NCBI RefSeq assembly: GCF_003387615.1 | Contig: NZ_QUNS01000008.1 | Coordinates: 423-64,422, forward strand | Length of the DNA: 64,000 nucleotides | Origin: Tenacibaculum gallaicum | GTDB taxonomy: Bacteria > Bacteroidota > Bacteroidia > Flavobacteriales > Flavobacteriaceae | Direction: 5' to 3' | Shown here: positions 16,334 to 24,448 of the stretch, piece by piece | How positions within the stretch are numbered: position 1 is the stretch's first letter | Layout of the letters: each line of letters opens with the position of its first letter | The notes under the pieces: model-generated | Seen by the model: only the letters and a program-made list of their open reading frames with translations | Databases searched by the model: none | What the model was told of the DNA's origin: nothing | Position numbers and translations under genes: made by a program

Positions 16334-18487
16334 TTAAGTTAATTCTTTCCAATAGTCACTATAAAAATTTGAGGTTTCTAATAATTGCTTATGATTTCCT
16401 TTTATGGTGGTTTCTCCTTTTTCTAATACATATATAGTGTCGGCATATTTTTTTAGGGTTTCTAAACGGTGGGAAATAAACAGCACGCCCATTTGCTCTT
16501 TTAATCTAGTAATTAATTGGATACTGAACTTTTCAGTTTTTCTATCCATAGCAGCAGTGGCCTCGTCTAAAATTAGTAGTTGTGGTTTTTTATATAAAAC
16601 ACGTGCTAGGGCTATGATTTGTTTTTGTCCTCCTGATAAATTCACTCCTTCTTCTCCTAGTATGGTAGTATATCCTTGTGGAAATTCTTTAATGAATTCT
16701 TCAAAACCGTGTTCTTGACAAAATTTTACAACATTTTCTGGAGTGTCTTCTTTTCCTAATAAAATATTGTCTAATACATTGCCGTTAAAAATGGTGATTT
16801 CTTGTGGAACAACTCCTACTAAGTTTCTCCAACTAGTTAGCTTAATATCGTTAAGAGCTTCTTTTTTATTGACAATTATTGTCCCGTTTTCAAAATCGTA
16901 GAATTTCTGTAGTATTTGTCCTAAGGTGCTTTTACCGCTTCCGCTTTCTCCAACAATTGCTGAGAGCTCTCCTTTTTTTATGGTAAGGTTTACTTTTTTT
17001 AGTAGTTGACTTCTGCCTGCAAAACGGAACGATAGGTCGTTTATTTGTAAGTGTTCAAAGTTTGTGAGTTCTATTGTTCCTTGTTTTTCTTTTTCTATCG
17101 ATGTAAACTCAAACATACGGTTAAAAGCTATTTTTGCTTCGTTTATAGGTATGGTAATTAATGCTAAATTGGTTATTGACGGTAATAGCGAGCCTGCAAT
17201 ACCTAATATTGCCATTAGTTCTCCTAATTGCATTTGTTTTTGATATACTTGGTATGAGGTATATGATAAAATAGCCATTAAAAATAAGACTCCTGCAATA
17301 CCTGAGAGTAGTGCTAAGCGTACATTTATTTTACCTAAATCAACAATTTTATTTTGCAGGTTGCCAAATACTAATTGATTTATCTTTTGAAAGAATGATT
17401 GCCTGTTGTAGTTTTTTATAGTGGCTATACCTTGCATTGAGCTGATGTAGTTGCTTTCGTTTAAGGCATAACTTTGCATGACTTCTTTTTGTGATTTGAT
17501 AATTTTATGATTGAATCGGTATATTATGAAAAAGTAAATAGGCAAACTAACCAAGGCGATAATACCTACTTTCCATGAGTAGAAAAATAAAAAACCAAAT
17601 GATACTAATACAACTAAAGCATCAATAACTACATTGCTGGCTATGAACTTGATTACTTTTTGCACTCTGTTTGTGTCGTTTAATCGCGCTACTAATTCTC
17701 CTATTTTACGGGTGTCAAAAAAAGGTTTTGGTAAATGGAGTAAAGAGGTGTAGAAAGAGTCAATTATTCGGTTATTAAAGTCTTTTGATTGTCGTATTAA
17801 TAATAATTCTCTTAAGGTAGTAAAGCCCACTCTTACCAGTAACAAAAAGGTTAGAAGCCCAATGCCTGATATTAATTTTTTGGTGTTTTGTGATGGTAAA
17901 ATATCATCGATTAGTTTTTGAGAAAATACTGACATTGCCATTCCTAATACGGCAATTCCTACTCCTAGTACGATACTTATAGTTAATAATTGCTTGTCTT
18001 CTTGTAATAGTTGTAAAAACCATTGTTTTTTTGATTTTTTTGTTTCTTCTGCTTTTATAAATTTTTCGTTAGGGCTTAGGGTTAAGCAGGTTTTAGAAAT
18101 CCATATTTTTTCTAGTTCTTCTTTAGTAAGGGTTGAAATTCCTTTTCCTGGGTCGCCTATGATGAATTGGTTATTTTTAAACCCATAACAAACCACGTAG
18201 TGTTGTAATTTGTTTTCTAGAAGTACGTGTAGTATTAATGGGGCATCATGATCTATCAATGCTTGTATGTCTGCTTCGTTACCTTGTGAAGTAAAGCCTA
18301 TTTGGTTGGCAGTTTGATATAGCCCTAATAAGGTAGTTCCTTGGCGTGTTGTACCGCTTAATTCTCTTAATTTTTCTATGGAGTTTGCTCCTCCATAATA
18401 TTGAATTAACGATAATAAACAGGCAACTCCACAATCGGATTGGTCATGTTGTAGTACATGGGTTTTATGAATGTGTTTTTTGTTCAT
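16334..18487 (-). CDS. C39-peptidase ABC transporter (bacteriocin exporter/processor)
   Basis: A 717-aa PCAT-type exporter that cuts a double-glycine leader from a peptide and pumps the core across the inner membrane. Order: C39 peptidase (residues 1-130, catalytic C19 in DQSDCGVACL, His in HYVVCYG, Asp in GDPGKG), six-helix ABC membrane domain (about 165-440), and ATPase with GESGSGKST, LSGGQKQ, LLILDEATAAMD and the switch ISHRLETL. Everything needed for processing and export looks intact. Its start overlaps the preceding gene by 4 bases. Substrates are probably the two GG-leader peptides at 20380-20775. No HlyD-type adaptor or TolC-like pore is in the cluster. Confidence 0.92.
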   Translation of the reverse strand: MNKKHIHKTHVLQHDQSDCGVACLLSLIQYYGGANSIEKLRELSGTTRQGTTLLGLYQTANQIGFTSQGNEADIQALIDHDAPLILHVLLENKLQHYVVCYGFKNNQFIIGDPGKGISTLTKEELEKIWISKTCLTLSPNEKFIKAEETKKSKKQWFLQLLQEDKQLLTISIVLGVGIAVLGMAMSVFSQKLIDDILPSQNTKKLISGIGLLTFLLLVRVGFTTLRELLLIRQSKDFNNRIIDSFYTSLLHLPKPFFDTRKIGELVARLNDTNRVQKVIKFIASNVVIDALVVLVSFGFLFFYSWKVGIIALVSLPIYFFIIYRFNHKIIKSQKEVMQSYALNESNYISSMQGIATIKNYNRQSFFQKINQLVFGNLQNKIVDLGKINVRLALLSGIAGVLFLMAILSYTSYQVYQKQMQLGELMAILGIAGSLLPSITNLALITIPINEAKIAFNRMFEFTSIEKEKQGTIELTNFEHLQINDLSFRFAGRSQLLKKVNLTIKKGELSAIVGESGSGKSTLGQILQKFYDFENGTIIVNKKEALNDIKLTSWRNLVGVVPQEITIFNGNVLDNILLGKEDTPENVVKFCQEHGFEEFIKEFPQGYTTILGEEGVNLSGGQKQIIALARVLYKKPQLLILDEATAAMDRKTEKFSIQLITRLKEQMGVLFISHRLETLKKYADTIYVLEKGETTIKGNHKQLLETSNFYSDYWKELT

Positions 18488-18900
18488 AGCTCTTTTATTT
18501 TCTGGTTAAGTAGATTATACAATTTTAAAACATCGCCTTTTTCAATAGAAGCAATATTAAAACTTAACGGTTCTTTTATTCTTCTTTTATAAATAATGAG
18601 AGAGTTTTCTGTTAGCTCAACTTTAGCTAGTTCGCTAAAATTGATTTGTTTACCAGTGAATGATTGTATTTTAATCAACATACCTAGCTTGTTATAGCGA
18701 ACATAGTTTTTGTACCAGAAAACTTTTGAGAAATATATGGCGAGACTAAAATTTAATAAAGCTAAAAGACCACTACTCCATTTACTGTTTTCAGTAGTTA
18801 GAAAAGTAAAAAATCCTAAAACTATTAATAAAAGAGCAAAGCTTAATACAGTTAACCGATTAATATTGCCGATATAATCAAAATGAATTTTTTCTTTCAT
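18484..18900 (-). CDS. Small membrane protein, PH-like C-terminal domain (138 aa)
   Basis: Not recognised as a named family. Two transmembrane helices near the N-terminus (LTVLSFALLLIVLGFFTFL and GLLALLNFSLAIYFSKVFW) are followed by a roughly 75-residue beta-rich domain resembling bacterial PH-like proteins. It overlaps the exporter start by 4 bases, so it is co-translated with it. In bacteriocin clusters, small membrane proteins of this kind often serve in self-protection or export; that role is inferred here from position only. Confidence 0.7.
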   Translation of the reverse strand: MKEKIHFDYIGNINRLTVLSFALLLIVLGFFTFLTTENSKWSSGLLALLNFSLAIYFSKVFWYKNYVRYNKLGMLIKIQSFTGKQINFSELAKVELTENSLIIYKRRIKEPLSFNIASIEKGDVLKLYNLLNQKIKEL

Positions 18901-18950
18901 TATAATTTTTTGATAGTAAGGTTTCTGGTTACACAGGAATGGTTTTTCTG

Positions 18951-19462
18951 TTACGGAATGACTTTTAAAATATCTTCTATTTTTGTAGCTCCTTTAAACC
19001 TTTGTACTAGTTGTTGGTTTTTGTTGTAAACAACAATATAGGGTATAGAGTTTACATCGAAAATAGTAGCAAACTTAGCCTTGGTATCTTCTAAGAAAGT
19101 AACATTTTTTTGATTATCTAATTTATAGCTTTTAGAAAACTGCAATATTTGTTCTTTTTTTCAAAAGAAACGAATACTAATTGTGTGTGTTTAAAATCTT
19201 GTAAACGTTTTTGAATTTTTGTAGCTTCTGATTGACAATAATCACACTCGGAATTAAAGTATACAAAAACCGTGGGTTTGTTTTGTAAGTTGTTTTGCGT
19301 AAAAATTTCTCCGTTTAGGGTTGTAAAGGAAAAGTTAGGGATGGTTTTAATACGCTCAGCAACTTCTTTTTTATGGTTGAGCTTGGTAGTTATTTTATAG
19401 CCTAAAAAAGTAACAATTGCTACCAATACAATTCCTATAACTAATTTGAGTTTTTTCTTCAT
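18951..19462 (-). pseudogene. Membrane-anchored thioredoxin-like protein, split by a frameshift
   Basis: Two overlapping frames together encode one thioredoxin-fold protein. The first (19462 down to 19118) has an N-terminal anchor MKKKLKLVIGIVLVAIVTFLGY, a redoxin start (IPNFSFTTLNGEIF) and the active-site motif SECDYCQSEA. The second (to 18951) supplies the remainder, including the cis-proline strand VNSIPYIVVYNKNQQ. The switch lies at a run of seven T on the plus strand (19155-19161). Eight would restore one frame reading FEKKEQILQFSKS across the join. The protein would face the periplasm and could form or reduce disulfides in the two-cysteine peptides of this operon. It may be a true mutation, a slippage site, or a base-calling error. 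Confidence 0.75.
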
Positions 19463-19525
19463 AATACTATTTTTTACTGAAATTTTTATCATTTCGGCTA
19501 TGCTTAAGGAGCGCTTTTAAATAAC

Positions 19526-20158
19526 CTAGGTTAAGTTTAAGGTTAAAAACATTACTAACCCTAACCAAATGACTAAACCTGTGCCATAACTAGCTGCGGT
19601 GATTTCAAAACTTTTCCAATAGTTGTTTTTTAGTAGTTTGTGTACTCCATATACCAGTACAAAAAAGTAGGCTATTTCAAATAAGTTAATGGTTTGTAAA
19701 GGGTATATAAGCCAAGGTTCTATATTTTCAATATCTAAAAAATTAATATAGCTTAGAGGATAAAACTGTTGAATGTCTTGTAAGGTATAGTCTGTTTTTA
19801 TAAATAAAAAGTATAGTAGTTTTACAAAACCTACGAATACTAGGACAAACTCTCCTAACAAGGCAACTTTAAATAGCTGCTTAAATTTTATCTTATTTTC
19901 TGTGTCGTAGAAAAATAAACCTATGTTTAAGCATAAGGCAACTAAGCTTGTTCTTATTAAAATTAGTATTGGAGCTATGGAATAGGTAAGCCATGATAGC
20001 TTTTTTTGACTATCAATTAAATTATAAATTTCTTTTTCCGTAAACTGTTCAGAATAATATTTAAAGATTATTTCTTCTGTATTTAATAAGTTAACCGAAA
20101 TAAACGTTGTAAAATATGTTAGTATTAATACTAATATGAATCTATATTTCATTAACAT
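19526..20158 (-). CDS. Polytopic membrane protein of unknown function (210 aa)
   Basis: Not recognised. About five hydrophobic helices are visible (residues 5-25, 60-80, 95-118, 155-175, 185-208), with a polar loop containing TEKEIYNLIDSQKK after the first helix. It lies between the small 56-aa membrane peptide gene and the thioredoxin-like gene in the bacteriocin-like operon. Immunity or membrane assembly roles are possible but are only inferred from context. Confidence 0.65.
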   Translation of the reverse strand: MLMKYRFILVLILTYFTTFISVNLLNTEEIIFKYYSEQFTEKEIYNLIDSQKKLSWLTYSIAPILILIRTSLVALCLNIGLFFYDTENKIKFKQLFKVALLGEFVLVFVGFVKLLYFLFIKTDYTLQDIQQFYPLSYINFLDIENIEPWLIYPLQTINLFEIAYFFVLVYGVHKLLKNNYWKSFEITAASYGTGLVIWLGLVMFLTLNLT

Positions 20159-20159
20159 T

Positions 20160-20330
20160 TTATATCTTCTTTTTGTTATTGTAAAGATTAAAAATGAAGA
20201 TTATGATTAAAACTGCATAAATAATTTTTAGTAAAAAATCATTTAGTTTAAACAGAGAGAAAAAGTCTAGAATAATTAAAACTAAGATAAAAATCAAAAT
20301 AAAAAACTGAAACTTATTTTTCATTTTCAT
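20160..20330 (-). CDS. Very small membrane protein (56 aa)
   Basis: A short frame starting MKMKNKFQFFILIFIL and ending NNKKKI. It contains two hydrophobic helices (residues 8-25 and 34-48) separated by the polar SLFKLND loop, with a basic C-terminus. Its stop codon lies one base before the start of the 210-aa membrane protein gene, and it follows the two peptide genes by about 50 bases, so it fits the operon. The size, charge and two-helix layout resemble bacteriocin immunity peptides; this is inference. The alternative start MKNK two codons later is equally possible. Confidence 0.55.
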   Translation of the reverse strand: MKMKNKFQFFILIFILVLIILDFFSLFKLNDFLLKIIYAVLIIIFIFNLYNNKKKI

Positions 20331-20379
20331 AAAATAAAATTTTGTTTATATTGGGTATCTTTAAAGATACCCAATAATA

Positions 20380-20568
20380 TTAAATTAAAATACATGCAGC
20401 AGATACACTGACTAAGGCTACTAAACCTGCTTGACCAGCAGGGTTCCAAATATTAGCTAAAACTCCAGCTTCATAGACTACAGCTCCTGCTGCAAATCCT
20501 TTACAAAAAGATCCCCAAAAATCACCACCTTCAATTAACTCCATTTGATTTAATTCTATTGTTCTCAT
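20380..20568 (-). CDS. Double-glycine-leader bacteriocin-like peptide B (62 aa)
   Basis: A precursor with leader MRTIELNQMELIEGG (15 residues), matching the consensus that C39 exporters cut after GG. The 47-residue core is hydrophobic with small residues (GFAAGAVVYEAGVLAN, GQAGLVALVSVSA) and two cysteines (FCKG and the near-terminal ACILI) that could form one disulfide. It is nine bases downstream of a sibling gene with an almost identical leader but a different core, the arrangement of two-peptide bacteriocins. The target and activity are unknown. Confidence 0.82.
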   Translation of the reverse strand: MRTIELNQMELIEGGDFWGSFCKGFAAGAVVYEAGVLANIWNPAGQAGLVALVSVSAACILI

Positions 20569-20577
20569 AATATAGGT

Positions 20578-20775
20578 TTAATTATTTCCACAAACTCCAA
20601 CTGCTGAGCCAAATAAAGCTGTAGCTCCTAATATGGCTAATCCAAATCCTGCTCCTGCTCCACTGGCTGTTAAAACAATACCTACAGTATAAAGTCCAGC
20701 AGAAAACCCTAAACTGTCTTCACAGCTTAAACCTCCTTGAAGGCTTTCCATTTGATTTAATTCTAATGTTTTCAT
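20578..20775 (-). CDS. Double-glycine-leader bacteriocin-like peptide A (65 aa)
   Basis: A precursor with leader MKTLELNQMESLQGG, nearly the same as its neighbour's, and a 50-residue core beginning LSCEDS. The core is very rich in Gly, Ala and Leu (ASGAGAGFGLAILGATALFG) with two cysteines (LSCED and GVCGNN) near its ends, as expected for a membrane-inserting peptide closed by one disulfide. It is the first gene of the operon running to the exporter at 16334. It could be half of a two-peptide bacteriocin or an independent toxin or signal peptide. Confidence 0.82.
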   Translation of the reverse strand: MKTLELNQMESLQGGLSCEDSLGFSAGLYTVGIVLTASGAGAGFGLAILGATALFGSAVGVCGNN

Positions 20776-20846
20776 AATAACATAATTTTTAATATAAATG
20801 CTATTATAAGTAGTATAATTTTAACCATTTGAATAGCATTTAATAA

Positions 20847-20964
20847 TTATAACTTTTCCATGATTTCTTTTAAGTCACTCATAGCTTTATGACCATTTTT
20901 GCGCAAAAATATTTTTTAGCACCTTTACGGTAATAACTTTTAGGTTTGTTAAGAAATAATGTAG
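20847..20964 (-). pseudogene. Possible vestigial gene end
   Basis: The minus strand reads TYYRKGAKKYF-like codons in one frame and then KNGHKAMSDLKEIMEKL followed by TAA in another. The frame change falls at a short T/A run and both halves look protein-like. No family was recognised, and the 16-bp tandem repeats interrupt whatever lay further upstream. This could be chance. Confidence 0.3.
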
Positions 20965-21044
20965 AATTTCGGTAATCAGCAATTTCGGTAATCAGCAATT
21001 TCGGTAATCAGCAATTTCGGTAATCAGCAATTTCGGTAATCAGC
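20965..21044. repeat. Five tandem copies of a 16-bp unit
   Basis: AATTTCGGTAATCAGC occurs five times without visible variation. There are no spacers, so it is a microsatellite-like array and not CRISPR. Confidence 0.95.
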
Positions 21045-21202
21045 AATTCTTTTTTTTTATTTCTTTAGCAAGGCTAATTTAAAAACATATTTTTATAAAA
21101 CAAACATTTTTTAAATTTTGTGTTGTTTTTTAATATTTAATTTAGTGTTTTGTTTGTTTTTTGGGGTTTTATTGTTGAGTAATGTGTGGTGTGGGGGTAT
21201 AG

Positions 21203-21278
21203 AAAAATAAGAAACCCGATAGCAGTATTGCTATCGGGTTTGAGTGTTTATGAGGTGTGTTTAGCTTTTTATTTGTTT
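21203..21278. repeat. Right 76-bp direct repeat bounding the bacteriocin island
   Basis: Partner of 15256-15333 in the same orientation. It contains the hppA terminator and the last HppA codons. Confidence 0.9.
21212..21241 (-). terminator. Terminator of hppA
   Basis: AAACCCGATAGCAGTATTGCTATCGGGTTT-type hairpin (11-pair stem) 28 bases past the HppA stop; same stem as at 15265-15294. Confidence 0.85.
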
Positions 21279-23698
21279 TCGTACTCTTTTATTTTATTTT
21301 CAACCTCTTCTAAGGTACCTTCAAAAGTTTTTTCTTCAGTTGTTTCTTCACCGTTTTTAATAATTGTAGTAGTAATAGTAGCTTTAGCAGTACCATCATC
21401 ATTCTTTTCAATAGTTACTTTAACGATGTTTTCCATTTTATTTTCTGTAGTGAATTCAGCATCAGTAGAAAGTTTTACCTCATGCTTTTCTCCATTCTTG
21501 TCAATCCAGACTTTACTATTTTCTGTGTCTTCATGAATTTTAGAAGAAGTATGTCCACCTAATATTGGAGCAATTACTAATCCTACTAAACACGTAAGTT
21601 TAATTAAAATATTCATTGATGGTCCAGAGGTATCTTTAAAAGGATCACCTACAGTATCTCCTGTCACAGCAGCTTTATGTGCATCAGAACCTTTGTAAGT
21701 CATTTCTCCATTGATTTCAACACCAGCTTCAAATGATTTTTTAGCATTGTCCCAAGCACCACCAGCATTGTTTTGGAAAATGGCCCACATTACACCAGAA
21801 ACACAAACACCAGCCATATAACCACCTAAAGGTTCAGCGCCAAACAATAACCCGATAAGAATAGGGGTGATTATGGTAATTAACCCAGGTAAAATCATTT
21901 CTTTTAAGGCAGCTTTGGTTGAAATATCTACACATTTTGCATATTCAGGAGTACCCGTTCCTTCCATGATTCCTGGAATTTCTTTAAACTGACGACGTAC
22001 TTCGTGTACCATTTCCATAGCAGCTTTTCCTACGGATTGCATTGCTAAGGCAGAAAATATTACTGGAATCATTCCACCAACAAATAACATGGCTAATACA
22101 TCTGCTTTAAAAATGTTAATTCCGTCAATTCCTGTAAAAGTAACATAGGCAGCAAACAACGCTAAAGCAGTTAAGGCAGCGGAAGCAATGGCAAACCCCT
22201 TACCGACAGCAGCAGTGGTATTTCCTACTGAATCTAAAATATCGGTACGCTCACGAACGTGATCTTCTAGTTCACTCATTTCAGCAACTCCACCAGCATT
22301 ATCGGCAATAGGTCCGAAAGCATCAATAGCTAATTGCATAGCGGTTGTAGCCATCATTGCTGAAGCTGCTAAAGCAACTCCGTAAAATCCAGCGAAATAA
22401 TATGAGCCATAAATGGCAGCAGCAAATAATAAAACAGATAAAAAAGTAGATTTCATGCCTACCGCTAAACCTGCAATAATATTGGTTCCAGCACCTGTAG
22501 CACTGTTTTGTACGATAGCTAACACTGGTTTTTTACCTAAACTGGTATAATAAGCTGTAACCATTGAGATTAATGCTCCTACAGCTAAACCAATACAGGC
22601 AGCCCAAAACACATTGATAGCTGCTACTTCTTTAAAGCCTTCTCCGAAGAACTTCATTTGCATTGTTTCAGGAAGCATCCATTTAATCAAAAAGAAACTA
22701 GCTATTAATGTTAAAATAATAGCAACCCAGTTTCCAGTATCTAGTGCTTTTTGTACTTGTGCTTCTTTTGCTGTATTGTCTTTGATTCCTACTAAAAAAG
22801 TTCCGATGATTGATGCTACGATACCGACTCCTGCAATTACTAAAGGGAGTAATATTGGTCCCATTCCGTTAAAGGCATCAGAAAAAGGTGAGGTTATGGA
22901 CATGTCTCTAATAACATAATTTCCTAGCACCATAGCTGCTAATACGGTTGCTACGTACGAACCAAATAAATCGGCTCCCATACCTGCAACATCACCAACA
23001 TTATCACCAACGTTATCAGCAATGGTTGCTGGATTACGAGGATCATCTTCGGGGATTCCTGCTTCTACTTTTCCTACTAAATCGGCACCAACATCCGCAG
23101 CCTTGGTATAAATACCTCCACCAACACGAGCAAATAAAGCAATTGATTCAGCTCCTAAAGAAAACCCAGCTAAGGCTTCTAAAACAACAGTCATTTCATT
23201 ATAAAAATTACCTCCATTTGTAATAAATTGACCGACGAAGATTAGAAAGAATAGACTTAACCCTAAAACGGCTAAACCTGCTACTCCTAATCCCATTACG
23301 GTTCCACCACCAAAAGACACTTTTAGTGCTTGAGGTAAACTAGTTTTGGCAGCTTCTGCGGTTCGTGCATTGGCATCGGTTGCTATACGCATTCCTATAT
23401 TTCCTGCTAAAGCAGAAAAAATTGCTCCTATAATAAAAGCAGGAACAATCATGATACTTGTAGTTTCTACTAATTGAGAGATTCCAAATAAAGCTAATGA
23501 AGCAATAACTACAAAGATTAATAGTAGTCGATACTCGGCAGCTAAAAAAGCAAGAGCTCCTTCTTTAATGCTTTTAGAAATGGATTGCATTTTTTCATTT
23601 CCAGGATCTTGCTTTTTTACCCAGACCATTTTTATGTACATAAAAATGAGCCCTAAAATTGCCAATGCTATTGGCACATATATCATGTTTTGTTTCAT
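21269..23698 (-). CDS. hppA: K+-dependent membrane-bound pyrophosphatase
   Basis: An 809-aa integral membrane enzyme with about 16 helices that couples pyrophosphate hydrolysis to Na+ and/or H+ export. The catalytic loops carry [40 protein letters not shown] and the C-terminal [15 protein letters not shown]. The segment [13 protein letters not shown] has Ala where K+-independent enzymes have Lys, placing it in the K+-dependent group, many of which pump Na+ in marine bacteria. Unusually, a ~92-residue charged soluble tail (from about residue 718) follows the last helix. The next gene upstream is the soluble pyrophosphatase. Confidence 0.95.
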   Translation of the reverse strand: MKQNMIYVPIALAILGLIFMYIKMVWVKKQDPGNEKMQSISKSIKEGALAFLAAEYRLLLIFVVIASLALFGISQLVETTSIMIVPAFIIGAIFSALAGNIGMRIATDANARTAEAAKTSLPQALKVSFGGGTVMGLGVAGLAVLGLSLFFLIFVGQFITNGGNFYNEMTVVLEALAGFSLGAESIALFARVGGGIYTKAADVGADLVGKVEAGIPEDDPRNPATIADNVGDNVGDVAGMGADLFGSYVATVLAAMVLGNYVIRDMSITSPFSDAFNGMGPILLPLVIAGVGIVASIIGTFLVGIKDNTAKEAQVQKALDTGNWVAIILTLIASFFLIKWMLPETMQMKFFGEGFKEVAAINVFWAACIGLAVGALISMVTAYYTSLGKKPVLAIVQNSATGAGTNIIAGLAVGMKSTFLSVLLFAAAIYGSYYFAGFYGVALAASAMMATTAMQLAIDAFGPIADNAGGVAEMSELEDHVRERTDILDSVGNTTAAVGKGFAIASAALTALALFAAYVTFTGIDGINIFKADVLAMLFVGGMIPVIFSALAMQSVGKAAMEMVHEVRRQFKEIPGIMEGTGTPEYAKCVDISTKAALKEMILPGLITIITPILIGLLFGAEPLGGYMAGVCVSGVMWAIFQNNAGGAWDNAKKSFEAGVEINGEMTYKGSDAHKAAVTGDTVGDPFKDTSGPSMNILIKLTCLVGLVIAPILGGHTSSKIHEDTENSKVWIDKNGEKHEVKLSTDAEFTTENKMENIVKVTIEKNDDGTAKATITTTIIKNGEETTEEKTFEGTLEEVENKIKEYENK

Positions 23699-23761
23699 GT
23701 TATTGTTATTTGATTAGTTATAAGTGTTCGTAAATATAACAAAATCAATAATTAAACAAAA

Positions 23762-23792
23762 AACCTCTCAGTTGTAACTGAGAGGTTTTTTG
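23762..23792 (-). terminator. Terminator of ppa
   Basis: AACCTCTCAGTT-GTAACTGAGAGGTT hairpin with A and T runs on both sides, 30 bases past the ppa stop. Confidence 0.85.
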
Positions 23793-23817
23793 TTTTATAT
23801 AAGATGAATTTTACATA

Positions 23818-24345
23818 TTAAATGATAAAATCTCCATTTGTTTTATGTTCGCTATTTTCATAACGCTCTAAACATTTATCTAAAATTTCGTATGCTTCAT
23901 CTGCATCACCCCAGTCTCCAATATCAACTTTTTTCTTTTCTAAGTCTTTGTATACTTGGAAAAAGTGTGTGATTTCTTTTTGACGGTGTGGGTTTAAGTC
24001 AGTGATGTTGTTATATCTGTTCCAAATTGGATCAGATACTGGTACACAAACAATTTTTTCGTCTGGTCCTTTTTCGTCTGCCATATGGAAAACACCAATT
24101 GGTTTTACTTCCATAACACACATTGGAAAAGTTGGTTCAGCACCTAAAACTAAAACATCTAAAGGATCTCCGTCTAATGCTAAAGTTTGAGGAATAAATC
24201 CATAGTCTCCAGGATACATCATTGATGAGAATAACATTCTATCAAAACGGATTTTTCCTAAATCAAAATCGTATTCGTACTTGTTTCTACTTCCTTTTGG
24301 TATTTCAATTAAAACATCAACTGTCTTTCTTTCTTTTGCGGTCAT
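23818..24345 (-). CDS. ppa: Inorganic pyrophosphatase
   Basis: A 175-aa family I soluble pyrophosphatase that hydrolyses PPi to phosphate in the cytoplasm. The metal-binding signature DGDPLDVLV is present, with the substrate-binding EIPKGSRNKYEYD near the N-terminus and YPGDYGFIPQT. Length is normal for bacteria. It is upstream of the membrane pyrophosphatase, separated by a terminator, so PPi is handled by two enzymes encoded side by side. Confidence 0.96.
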   Translation of the reverse strand: MTAKERKTVDVLIEIPKGSRNKYEYDFDLGKIRFDRMLFSSMMYPGDYGFIPQTLALDGDPLDVLVLGAEPTFPMCVMEVKPIGVFHMADEKGPDEKIVCVPVSDPIWNRYNNITDLNPHRQKEITHFFQVYKDLEKKKVDIGDWGDADEAYEILDKCLERYENSEHKTNGDFII

Positions 24346-24383
24346 ATATTCTAAACTTTTCTTCGTTTTCTAAAATCGGTTTG

Positions 24384-24391
24384 CAAAAGTA
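24384..24391 (-). promoter_or_regulatory. Candidate -7 element for ppa
   Basis: TACTTTTG on the minus strand matches TAnnTTTG about 38 bases before the ppa start; a TTTA is present about 18 bases upstream in place of TTTG. Confidence 0.4.
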
Positions 24392-24448
24392 GTGATTTAT
24401 TAGTTTTTTTAAAGAAAAAATAAAGGTAATTTATGGTTAAATGTATGA

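Larger units (their letters stand above)
20776..21268. other. Gene-poor region upstream of the bacteriocin operon
   Basis: The stretch holds, from right to left, the hppA terminator within the right direct repeat, T-rich sequence, five copies of a 16-bp tandem repeat, a likely gene remnant on the minus strand (20847-20964), and 70 bases that must contain the operon promoter. No TAnnTTTG -7 element was found in those 70 bases. Confidence 0.7.

Noticed and set aside
20965..21044. Possible CRISPR array
   Set aside because: The 16-bp units are contiguous with no spacers and no cas genes are present.
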